Assembly (NCBI GenBank): GCA_017562135.1
Contig: QEYB01001046.1
Coordinates: forward strand, 62,001-126,000
Direction of reading: 5' to 3'
Origin: Dipylidium caninum
Lineage: Eukaryota > Platyhelminthes > Cestoda > Cyclophyllidea > Dipylidiidae
DNA: 64,000 nucleotides
A program made the translations under genes and the position numbers. Numbering within the stretch: position 1 is the first letter of the stretch; the number at the start of each line of letters is the position of its first letter. Below the pieces are notes generated by a model. The model saw nothing but the letters and a program-made list of their open reading frames with translations. It was not told the origin of the DNA and made no database searches. Below, piece after piece: positions 1 through 9,252 of this stretch.

Positions 1-1261
1 AGCCCTCCTCTCCTCCGCCACTCGCCACTCGCTCGGGTCTTCCATCATCTCCGCTCATGGGACGTGTTTCTTGTCGCCTCGACCTTCACACACCGGCGAA
101 GAAATCTTCGGCGGGGAGGGGGGGAGGAGAAGTTGAGAGTCAAGGACGCCGAGGTGGTGGCGATGGCAGGACAGTCGCCCTCGCATGGTCACCCTTCCTT
201 GCCACCGCCGCATCTCTTCACTGCCGGTGGCGCGTGAAAAGCAAATTTGACCGGGTGGAAGCAAGACACCTCGGGTCTCCATTCGCCTCGAGGACGGAGG
301 ATGGCACCGTGGATTCATTTTAAAGAGATTCACCTCCTCCGACACCTCACCGTATACTGATGCGTCTCATTAATATTCATTTTACACACACACACGCACG
401 CACGCACGCAAACACACGGATCAGATCAGGGACTGTTCAGTGAAGGCGCCTGTAGCCGCGATGGCCTCACAGCCCACACGCCGCCTCTCGACGACTGCGG
501 TGCGCCGTCCACCGCCGACGTCTTCCAACCCATGACACGAACAGTCGAGGGCGAGTCATTCGCGAATGTCACCTGTTTTTCAATGCCTCACTCGTGACAA
601 TTCTAAGCTCACACGCGAAATAAAGGGCAAGAGGAGTGACAGATGCGGTTAGGAGAGTGGGAGCGCGGGATGCCATCTCAAAGTCTGCCACGACGTGCCA
701 CGCAGCGACGAGACTGCGGCAAAGGGGAGAAGGAGAACAGCCGCCATCAAGACAGTCTCCGCCGCGTTGCCGTGGTTGTTTGAGCAAACACCGCTTTGTG
801 ATTAGTGAAGTGTATGAAGTGGTGCAACTGCGGAAGTGGGCGGCATTCACCCTCGCAAAATGAACTTTCGTCTCTTTCCAACCCCCCTCTTTCGCGCTCT
901 CTCTCGCTCTCTTTCTCTCTCCTCGTCCCTGTCTTCCGCTCGCGCGTGCCAAGGCAGCCCCGGCAGCGCGCGCGGCAGCCCTGCGTGAGCCTCGTCTCGG
1001 GGGCAAACGGAGCCCGCTTCCGCCAACGAGCAGCCCACGCCAAGCAAACGCCGCCTCACAATCCCCCACCCTCCCATCCACCCACTTCCTCGGCCAGTAG
1101 GACGGCCGCACTGTCCGCTGTTTCACTGAACCCCACCAAGTGTCACCCCACTGCGCCGATTAGGCCTCGAACCTGTTTACTAGCCAGCAGCCGGTTTTGT
1201 ATACAAGTGGTGGATATTGTGAAAGAAGGCTGCGCCGAGTGGAATGTTTACCGAAATGGTC
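1..1261. other. No recognisable gene; GC-rich flank
   Basis: Contains a CA/CGCA microsatellite (about 383-417) and a pyrimidine-rich CT tract (about 876-936). Open frames exist on both strands, but their composition looks like chance frames in GC-rich DNA and none shows a known motif. Confidence 0.5.
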
Positions 1262-1700
1262 GAGTTGAGTGCTGTCCCCGCATCGAGGGGGCGACAAGTG
1301 GGCTGCCAACCCCTAATTCCCACCTCTTCACCCACGCAGCCAAACGGTGCACGCGGCCACGCAGTCACCGCCCAGGTCAAGCGGTTGAAAACGTGTCCCG
1401 CAAATGGCAACGCGTTGGAACAACAGGCGCGCATTTGTGGGTCGTCAGCGCCTCGACTGTTCAAAATACAGTGAATGTCAACGGGGACGCGGTATCACGA
1501 GGAGCGAACCGTTTGAGTGTCATGTGAGTCCCGAGGTGGGTTACAGAATTGTTGGCAGCACGCAAAGTCGAATGAGGACGAATGACTGTGGACCAGGCCT
1601 CGAGTCAAAGAGGAGAGGCGAAATGCCGCCGTGTGGTGTGAGCGACGAGAGGAAGTAGTGTGTCAGAGGTGGCAGGAGGGTTTTCCTACGCCTGCCCCGT
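1262..1700 (+). repeat. Third, internally deleted copy of right-arm sequence (blocks D and C fused)
   Basis: 1262-1377 matches 12674-12815 (block D), and 1375-1700 matches about 13985-14310 (block C), both in the same orientation. The intervening ~1.2 kb of the right arm is missing, and the two parts meet at a shared GGT. In the left arm the equivalents are inverted, at 5197-5340 and 3699-4022. The copy abuts the outer end of the left arm. Confidence 0.8.
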
Positions 1701-2577
1701 AGAGCATCGTGACCCCAGATTGCTAAAAGGCGGAGAGCGGGTGCCTGACACTCGAGGCATGTGTGTCTGAACAAGAATGGCGGTTTTTGTGGCCGCTGCT
1801 CCACGGACCCACAGTTACGTGAGGGAGCGGGGAAAGCCAAGGCCTGTTTAAAAGTCCGCAGTCTAAATCCTGCTGAAGGACATAAATGTGAAGTGAGAGG
1901 CGTTTGGCGCTTCGGTTGCGGTGTCGAGGACTCGAGCAACGCGCGCTTAGAGCTATTTCGTCTTACCGGATTGCTGAATACCCTCGAAGAGGGACCTTTA
2001 GCCCAGAAGCTAAGGTTTCTCCTGCCAACGTTGAACGATTCTCAGGACCAGGATGGGTGCACATTCGAGATGGAGTCGCCTCTTCTAAGCCAGGAAATGG
2101 AAGAAAGAAGAGAAGAAGGTTGGGGGGAGGGGGGGGGCGACGGAGGGCGGAGCGAGGCAGAGTTCTGCCCCAATTGTCTAACATTACATTCCAGGATGAC
2201 GTAGGACTCCGTAGACGAAGCTCAGCCGAGGCCCTAAGAAAGGTCTTCATCGTGATCCAACAGCATGACATTCGCTGTGTGCAGTGGGCAGGTGTGGAGG
2301 AAGCTCAGTTCGCACGTCGCAATCCCAGCGAATGACTTGGTTCGCGCCCCGAAGGCGGGCTCCTAATGCAGCATGGAGGCGTTGGACGAGATGGACTGGG
2401 AGATGAGAAGTTTTCCTCGCCCTTCCCCACCACCCTCACCCTCTCTCCGTCCAGTGCCTCTTTCCCGAGCTCCTCTGCCTGTCCCGTCCACGCAGCCGGG
2501 CGATCGACACCTCGTACCGGGGTTCGGACAACCAGAACGTCAACTCTTGGCATTGTCCAGCACCAGAGGGTGTTTCT

Positions 2578-2632
2578 TTTCCTCCTCCTCCTCCTCCTCC
2601 TCCTTCCAGTTAAGGAGGAGGAGGGGGAGGGA
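2578..2632. repeat. CTC/GGA trinucleotide hairpin in the left arm
   Basis: A run of CTC triplets (about 2578-2606) is followed after a 6-nt loop (CCAGTT) by AAGGAGGAGGAGG, giving a perfect stem of about 13 bp. The same structure recurs in the right arm at about 15385-15430. Confidence 0.8.
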
Positions 2633-3075
2633 GCGGACCAACGCCATCCCGTCGCCCGCCGAGATGACTGACGTCAAAAGGCAGACCCACGCAACTTATC
2701 CGTGTACGCCGGGCAACGTCGCAAGTGGGTATTCCGGTTTCCACAGAAAGTACAATAATACGTAGGTTTTCACAGGAACGAGACGAGGTGTGCCATTTAA
2801 AACTGCGACTGTGAAATCTGCGATAGGACCGAGCATGTCTGACGCACGCCGGTGTGCCCCAACGCCACGAGGGGAAGACTGATTCGGCCGAAGGCCTCGT
2901 GTGCAGAAGCGAGTGGCCGACGCAGGCTTTCAACCGAGCTTTTCCGGTTGAGATGTGTCTGTTCCGATCGTGGAAGAGAATTAAACGTTCTTCGGAATCG
3001 CCTCACATTCCATGCATCTGCGCTGTCCCGAAGGTGCTCGAGGCAGATGGACGTGTTTCCACAAATTCTCTCCTC

Positions 3076-3510
3076 GTCTCGCCTTGAGGCGTACCAACTC
3101 TGCGCCTTCCTCCAATTGCCGCCCCCAAGTTGCCTCTGCATATCAAATCGAATGCCACGCGACAGTATACTACTGCTATGAAATAAGTAGTCGACATCAG
3201 TGACCTTGTAAAAGGCGCTTCACAATAGACATGCTGAACCAGTGGGGAGCGAAAGTGAAGGGGAAGCGAGAAGATGGCGACCCAGAGAAGAAGTGACACG
3301 CGGCACAAGAGGGAGTTGTGTGACTGACAACTCCACGTTTAGGTGTTTTTCTCAAGCATGGCGCGTTCCTGACGACTCCTTTGCTGCGGCGGCGATTCAC
3401 CCCAGTCTTCAGTGAATATATTCATTTCTGTAAGAAGGCGAAATCCGTAGCAAGAACTATTCACTCACGCAAAGAGGGTTGAGGAGGAACAGCAACGAGA
3501 AAGCCGTCGA
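3076..3510 (-). repeat. Block A, copy 1 (435 bp)
   Basis: Matches 5342-5776 with a constant 2266-bp offset at both ends, so the two left-arm copies carry no net indel. It starts at GTCTCGCC and ends at GCCGTCGA; the flanking sequences differ, so the edges are sharp. It contains a hairpin with the 8-bp perfect stem GGAGTTGT/ACAACTCC and a 7-nt loop. No coding potential is recognised. Confidence 0.9.
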
Positions 3511-3698
3511 ATGCACGAGACGCGAGGTGAGAGGCATGTCTGGGGAACTCAATTACCGATCAAATTTGTCAACAACCCACCCAATTGCAGCCTCGCGGAG
3601 AGCGTCAGTCCTGGGACAAAAGCCGACTTAAACGTATCACACTCCTGCCGACTACATGGACGCACGATTGTCCCTGACCACCTTAATGAGGGCTCGGA

Positions 3699-4022
3699 GG
3701 GCAGGCGTAGGAAAACCCTCCTGCCACCTCTGACACACTACTTCCTCTCGTCGCTCACACCACACGGCGGCATTTCGCCTCTCCTCTTTGACTCGAGGCC
3801 TGGTCCACAGTCATTCGTCCTCATTCGACTTTTGCGTGCTGCCAACAATTCTGTAACCCACCTCGGGACTCACATGACACTCAAACGGTTCGCTCCTCGT
3901 GATACCGCGTCCCCGTTGACATTCACTGTATTTTGAAACAGTCGAGGCGCTGACGACCCACAAATGCGCGCCTGTTGTTCCAACGCGTTGCCATTTGCGG
4001 GACACGTTTCAACCGCTTGACC
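3699..4022 (-). repeat. Block C, inverted copy in the left arm
   Basis: About 325 bp, the reverse complement of 1375-1700, giving a second, smaller inverted repeat nested at the outer end of the left arm. The right-arm equivalent is about 13985-14310 on the plus strand. Confidence 0.85.
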
Positions 4023-5196
4023 GTCCACTCGTCTCAGCCTCATCTACGCCTCATCCACGCCTCGGTGTTGCCGCCGTGACCGTGGGCTTGAGGCGGAGGA
4101 AGGCGGCGTGGCAAAGACTAAATGCGGCCTCGCGCGGGGCGCAGTGGACACGCAGGCGGCTCTCACGGTGAACATGTGAGCGGGCGAGTGTCCGATTCCG
4201 CGGGTCAACTGAGGCGAGGTGGAGTCGACGCACGAGGCCTCTGCCCTGCCCTGCCCCTGTCCCCTCCCATTCCTCATTTCCCATTTCCAATTCCCCATTC
4301 CCGAGAACGCCAAGCGTCAACCGCTAACCGCCAACTACCCAACTGCCAACCCGAAAAGCCCAACTCCATGGCGAGCGACTTGGCTGCCACGTCAATGTCC
4401 AGAGTGGATGTCTGTCGATTGAAGTCGTCTCGAGAAGGTTGAGGGAGAAAGCGATGCCGATTGCCCCTCAACACTTCACTTCACTTCGACTGTGCACGTG
4501 GCGACTCTAAGCCAGCCGTCGACCTACTGGAGAATGGGCAATGGGGAAGGGGAAGGGGAAGACAACGCCGACCGGTGGGAGGTGGCAGGTGGGAGGTGGC
4601 GATGCACCCTTCGGCAAGTGCGCGGTGGTAGTGGCACCGAAGCGAGTGGTCTGTGACATTCCTCCAAATAATTTGACGTTATTCGCCGTACCGTTGTCAC
4701 GAGAGCTCGGAAGACTGCGAGGGCCGGTGGACTTGGCGCCCACCGTGACGACAGGCCACTGTGCCTCTTCCACTCGCAACTCACCACTCCCGCGCCGCAG
4801 GAAAGAGGACCCCGCGAGGTGACGCGGAGGAAGAGGCGATCCTCGACTCCGGGCGAGAGGTGACAGCGACGACTGTTTCCGTGTGTGTCCGCTCAGTCAG
4901 TGTAACGCCACGAGAGGCTGAGTTGAGGCGAAGACGTCCTTGCACGACGGCCGCCTGGAGTGTTGCAGTGTTGATGGAGTGTTGATGGAGTGCTGGAGTG
5001 CACATTTGGCCCATGCATCGCGCCCCGCCTACCAAAGCCCCTCCTGGCGGAGCGGAGGCGGACAGCACACACTGACGCGCCTCAGCCCATCCCAGGAGAT
5101 GGTGTGGTTTGCTTCTCTCAGCCCACGAAATGTGAGGTAAATGTGAGGTGCTAATTTAGCAAACGACAGCCACTTTTGGGTGCTCCCACGGCACCT

Positions 5197-5340
5197 GGGC
5201 GGTGACGGCGTGGCCGCGTGCACCGTTTGGCTGTGTGGGTGAAGAGGTGGGAATTAGGAGTTGGCAGCCCACTTGTCGCCCCCTCCACCCACCCACCCAC
5301 CCCGCCTCCACGATGCAGGGACACCGCTCAACTCAACAGA
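5197..5340 (-). repeat. Block D, inverted copy in the left arm
   Basis: Matches 12674-12815 (right arm, plus) and 1262-1377 (outer flank, plus). The left- and right-arm copies contain a short CCCA/TGGG tandem run that the outer-flank copy lacks. Confidence 0.8.
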
Positions 5341-5341
5341 T

Positions 5342-5776
5342 GTCTCGCCTTGAGGCGTACCAACTCTGCGCCTTCCTCCAATTGCCGCCCCCAAGTTGCC
5401 TCTGCATATCAAATCGAATGCCACGCGACAGTATACTACTGCTATGAAATAAGTAGTCGACATCAGTGACCTTGTAAAAGGCGCTTCACAATAGACATGC
5501 TGAACCAGTGGGGAGCGAAAGTGAAGGGGAAGCGAGAAGATGGCGACCCAGAGAAGAAGTGACACGCGGCACAAGAGGGAGTTGTGTGACTGACAACTCC
5601 ACGTTTAGGTGTTTTTCTCAAGCATGGCGCGTTCCTGACGACTCCTTTGCTGCGGCGGCGATTCACCCCAGTCTTCAGTGAATATATTCATTTCTGTAAG
5701 AAGGCGAAATCCGTAGCAAGAACTATTCACTCACGCAAAGAGGGTTGAGGAGGAACAGCAACGAGAAAGCCGTCGA
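5342..5776 (-). repeat. Block A, copy 2
   Basis: Second left-arm copy of the 435-bp block, in direct orientation relative to copy 1. It is flanked on the proximal side by block D (5197-5340) and on the distal side by the pseudogene's 3' flank. Confidence 0.9.
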
Positions 5777-6161
5777 CAGCAGGAGACACGTGTCGTACCA
5801 CGGTCTTACAGTCAAGCCTCCCTGCCCTCCTGCCTGCAATCAGCTGGCCGAGTTCGTCCTCTCATGAGCCGATTCCCCTCCTTGCACTATGCCAACCCCC
5901 TTCACGAAGTTGGCGACACAACATGGCACTGGTGCCACCACACTTTTCGCGGCAGCCGCGCAGCCCCGATGTGGGCAAAAACAAACTCCTCCCTCCTCAA
6001 ACCGCCTTCCCTCCGCTCCCCACCTCCCTATCTCTCCCCACCTTCTCCCCGCCTTCCCATTCCACCCACTTGGTGTCACACCGGCAGAGAATTTATTGTG
6101 ATTCACTAAGCTCCACAATTCATGCATTGTGCAACTTTCAGGCCACTTGGACGGAGGCGAA

Positions 6162-8218
6162 TTAATCGCCACACAGTAGGGTGGTCCACTCATGGCATCC
6201 GTTCACGGCGTGCTGGAAGGACAAAAGAAACTTGTGGGTGGCCATGCATAAGGCACACGGAGGCAGCAGACCGACTCCGCTTGCGGACGTAAAGCAACCA
6301 AAGTTGAGGTGAAATGTGCACGAAACTGCCTCACCTGAATGTCCAACAGGTCGTTATTCAATTGTAAGGCCAGCGAGTCGACCGGAGAAAGCATCGACAG
6401 TTGAATGTGTTTGCCCATGTAGAACATTCCTCCAAATAATTTGACGTTATTCGCCGTACCGGTGCCGAAGACTTCGTGGACGCGTTTCTCTTCCACAGCT
6501 TTCATCAAATTCGGCCAGCGATATCTCGCCCTCCCTCGTTGGCACATCCTAAACAACGTGAGGCAGTTGGGTGTCATCCCATTGCGACGTACACTGGGAG
6601 TGAATGCTGCGCATCAACTCTACATGACCTATGGCACGAAGTCGCGGATTGCAGTGAAGGGATCGAGAAGCAGCGTAAACTAGCGAAGTGGAGAAGAGTG
6701 GAGTGGAGAGGAGTGGAGTGGAGTGGAGTGGAGAGGAGAGGAGAGGATGCGCATGGCAGGCCATGCTGTCGACAAAAGCGACTCCTTCACGCCTCGAGTG
6801 AAGTTGAGGTGGAGCGCTCTTCTCCCATGTCAATCGGTCGAGCCTCTCTACTCACTCGCATTTAAGTAGCGTGTATGTGCGGGAAGATGCATTTGCAGCC
6901 TGCTGACTCACCCTGAGTTTGGCCAAGGCCAGCATGCTTCTCCGTGTTACGCCGGGCAGGATTAGTCCATTCAGAGGCGGCGTCAACAACTCCTTCTCTG
7001 GTGTCAGGGAGATTCACAAGAAGAGGCACATTAGACTGGCTGGAGTTACGAGGAAGAGCAATTCTCCTGAGACAACTGCACTCCGCCAACCAAACTCTCT
7101 ACTCGTCTGCCGTCCAGCCATGTTTCACCGCTCACGGCAAGTTCTACACGCATGATTCAGTGCGAACCGACCGAGTGGTTGATTGTCCTCTCAAGCAGCA
7201 CCTCGAGAAGTCGCTTCAGCCCACCACTCCGTCCTGCCTGCATCCGCCGCAAGCACCACTCGACGGCGTCATTTGCCTCAGCCCCGCAGTCCTCGCCGAA
7301 GCCGCGTGGGTGCAAATGACCCGCGTTTCGCGAATAGAGCATCACCTCAACTGGAACATGTTTTGTGACACGAGGACTGCAGCAGTTACACGAAGGCTGA
7401 CATGTTAACAAGGCGATGCCTGTTGGTGTGGGCTTAGAGGACAGTGGAGAGCAGGCATTTGATTACACAAAGACTGAGGCCTCACCCCCGTGTTCGTTGG
7501 TCCAGTAGACGAAGAGGTTCATGGTGCTAACCTCCGTGAGGCGTTTCTCCTCCCCGAATAGCCAGAGCACCTCGTCGCAGTCCTTCTCGTACGCCAGTTT
7601 CTTCACCATCATTGCGGGGGCGTAGTTGCTGCCACACAAAAAACTCTGTTAGCATGGCAATAATTGGGAAGTAATAAAGTAAGGGCATTGGGGGGATTGC
7701 GTTTGGGGTCTACGCCGTGGAAGCTGGGAAGTGGGAGGAGACTTGTGCCCCGACCACCCGCTACCACGCTGTTCAGCCTTTCACCTCGCCACTCTCTTCA
7801 CCCTCTTTCTCTCCCCTTCGCCTTCGCCTTCGCCTTGCCTTGCCTTGCCTTGCCTTGCCGTGGCCCGTGGCTTGTGACCACCAGCCGGTTGTGTGCTGGG
7901 GAAGGGCGCTCCCCAAGCCAAATGTGCCCAGCCTTACTCGAGTCTCCTGCCGCGTCTAGTGACGTGTGGCGTGTTGGCCACTGTGGGCGCGCACAGATCG
8001 GACATGCTTCACTTGTCCCCAACTCACGCGCCCATCTTCACGTCCCCCGTTCCACCGGGCCACGCACGCACGAAACGCTCATCCGCGTACAACCGCACAG
8101 TCGAGGGGGTGGCTGCACTCGGTGATAAGATGACATTCAACTGTGCCATCTTCGACACCGTGGCCCCTATTGCGTCGGCGGTGGCGGTGCTCGTTGCGAG
8201 ATGCGTGCCCCCATGGAT
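6162..8218 (-). pseudogene. Inverted, 5'-truncated BCAT copy (exons 4-8) with a frameshift
   Basis: Reverse-complement copy of BCAT exons 4-8 in the left arm. Exon equivalents on the minus strand: exon 4 up to 8169 ending at 8028, exon 5 7628-7486, exon 6 6997-6912, exon 7 6548-6335, exon 8 6212-6162 with the same TAA. Splice borders and the poly(A) signal are preserved. Exon 7 has one extra base (GAATTTG against GAATTG at 11500), which shifts the frame and reaches TAA within that exon. Homology begins inside exon 4, eight... bases short of its normal start, so the promoter and exons 1-3 are absent. Upstream of the break, an acceptor-like tract (ending TTCTTGCAG, exon side at 8218) would join a novel in-frame 5' extension (IHGGTHLATS...) to exon 4 in the normal phase 0. 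It is most likely a duplicated pseudogene. A misassembled haplotype is the main alternative. Confidence 0.85.
6689..6748 (+). repeat. GGAGTGGA-type tandem repeat in the left arm
   Basis: Imperfect tandem array of GAGTGGA/GAGAGGA units between pseudogene exons 6 and 7. The reverse-complement array is in BCAT intron 6 at about 11270-11328. Confidence 0.8.
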
Positions 8219-9252
8219 CTGCAAGAAGACGCGGCGGAGGAATAGGCATGTTTCCTATTTTCTGTTTAATCGCCCCAAATGGGGCAATTCCGGAGGGGAA
8301 GAGTCCCCTGATTTATGCCCCATAGACCGCCCCGCACGCTGGAATGCTGCTGCCCTCCGCCATGTCACGTCCGGTCCGTCCAGGAGAGAGTACTTACCAA
8401 TGAGGTGTCAACAGCCCTGAAAAATGCCAAATGAAGCGAAAAAAATAAGCGTCCACATCGCCGATGAAAATCAACATGTTGAGAGCAAGGAAACAACGGG
8501 TTGAGGGTGCCCAGGTTGCAGAGGGCTCAGATTTCCCAACACTCGCCCGCTAATCCCCACCAATTGGGGCTTTGGGAGCACATAATTTGGCTGAGGGACC
8601 AAACCCTCAGATGACAGCGACACACGTGACCACCGAGGTTGAAAATGATGTCGGGTGAGTCAGTCCATTTGGGGATGCAGACAAAATTAAGTGGGAAAGC
8701 AAGCAAGCAGGCTGTTCGGGACGTCCTCAACCAGACACCTCTAATCCCACCAATGGTAAGAGAGGCTGACTAACTTGGCACTCGAGGCAGCCTTCGCGGA
8801 ACGGGCGTGTGGAAGGAGAATGTTGAAGTCCAGCGTGGAGAAAGGCATAATCGAGACCAGGTTCTATGATATTAAACATATTGTTCATCATTTATAGTCC
8901 GTCCACCTCCATATTATAACAAGGGCACCCAATTCATACCTTATTATCGCTTCTTCTCTTCTCTTCACTTCGGACTGCGATCTTCACCGCAGGTTCCCTC
9001 ACCTCGTATTAAATCTCGTAAGAAGAACTCTGTTCACGAGGTATCGATTATCCTCCTAGGCAATTGGATCAATTAACCGAAATCACTGTTTACGCCGAGT
9101 CGTGACGCACGCTACTGCAGTAATTACAGGAGCCAATAGGACTGCAGTCGATCCGAGATTCCTCACGAGCTGATTGGTGCACATGGAGAGTCGGGACGAC
9201 TGTTCAGCGCTCTCATTGGCCAACTGAGCAGATAAAAGAATATCCACCAAAA
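8170..9252. other. Unique spacer between the arms, upstream of BCAT
   Basis: Non-duplicated sequence separating the left-arm pseudogene from the BCAT start. The part nearest the left arm is GC-rich; 8850-9100 is more AT-rich. No convincing exon is seen on either strand. Open frames near 8527-8730 on the minus strand have no recognisable motif or splice support. The last ~130 bases form the BCAT promoter. Confidence 0.6.
9100..9252 (+). promoter_or_regulatory. Putative BCAT promoter: three CCAAT boxes and a TATA-like element
   Basis: CCAAT at 9133-9137 and ATTGG (inverted CCAAT) at 9173-9177 and 9215-9219 precede an ATAAAAG element at 9232-9238. If that element is a true TATA box, transcription would start near 9257-9263, downstream of the first ATG (9253), favouring the in-frame ATG at 9280 as the translated start. 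Prediction from sequence only. Confidence 0.5.

Larger units (their letters stand above)
1694..8169 (+). repeat. Left arm of giant inverted repeat (about 6.5 kb)
   Basis: This arm is the reverse complement of 9862-16307. Matched positions give nearly constant coordinate sums: 8169 with 9862 (18031), 8028 with 10003 (18031), 7628 with 10382 (18010), 6997 with 11010 (18007), 6212 with 11795 (18007), 1694 with 16307 (18001), so only small indels separate the arms. Identity is patchy. Reading frames of 107 and 130 codons within 2373-2933 are identical to those within 15075-15635, whereas 1694-2000 and 4000-4900 show many substitutions. The arm includes the BCAT pseudogene, two copies of block A and one of block C. 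Confidence 0.95.

Noticed and set aside
569..1527. Long overlapping frames on both strands (185 and 240 codons)
   Set aside because: GC-rich sequence with few stops; Arg/Pro/Ser-rich low-complexity translations and no splice or motif support.
2373..2933. Open frames of 101-130 codons repeated identically in both arms
   Set aside because: Their conservation follows from near-identical DNA of the arms; frames on both strands are equally preserved and none has a known motif.
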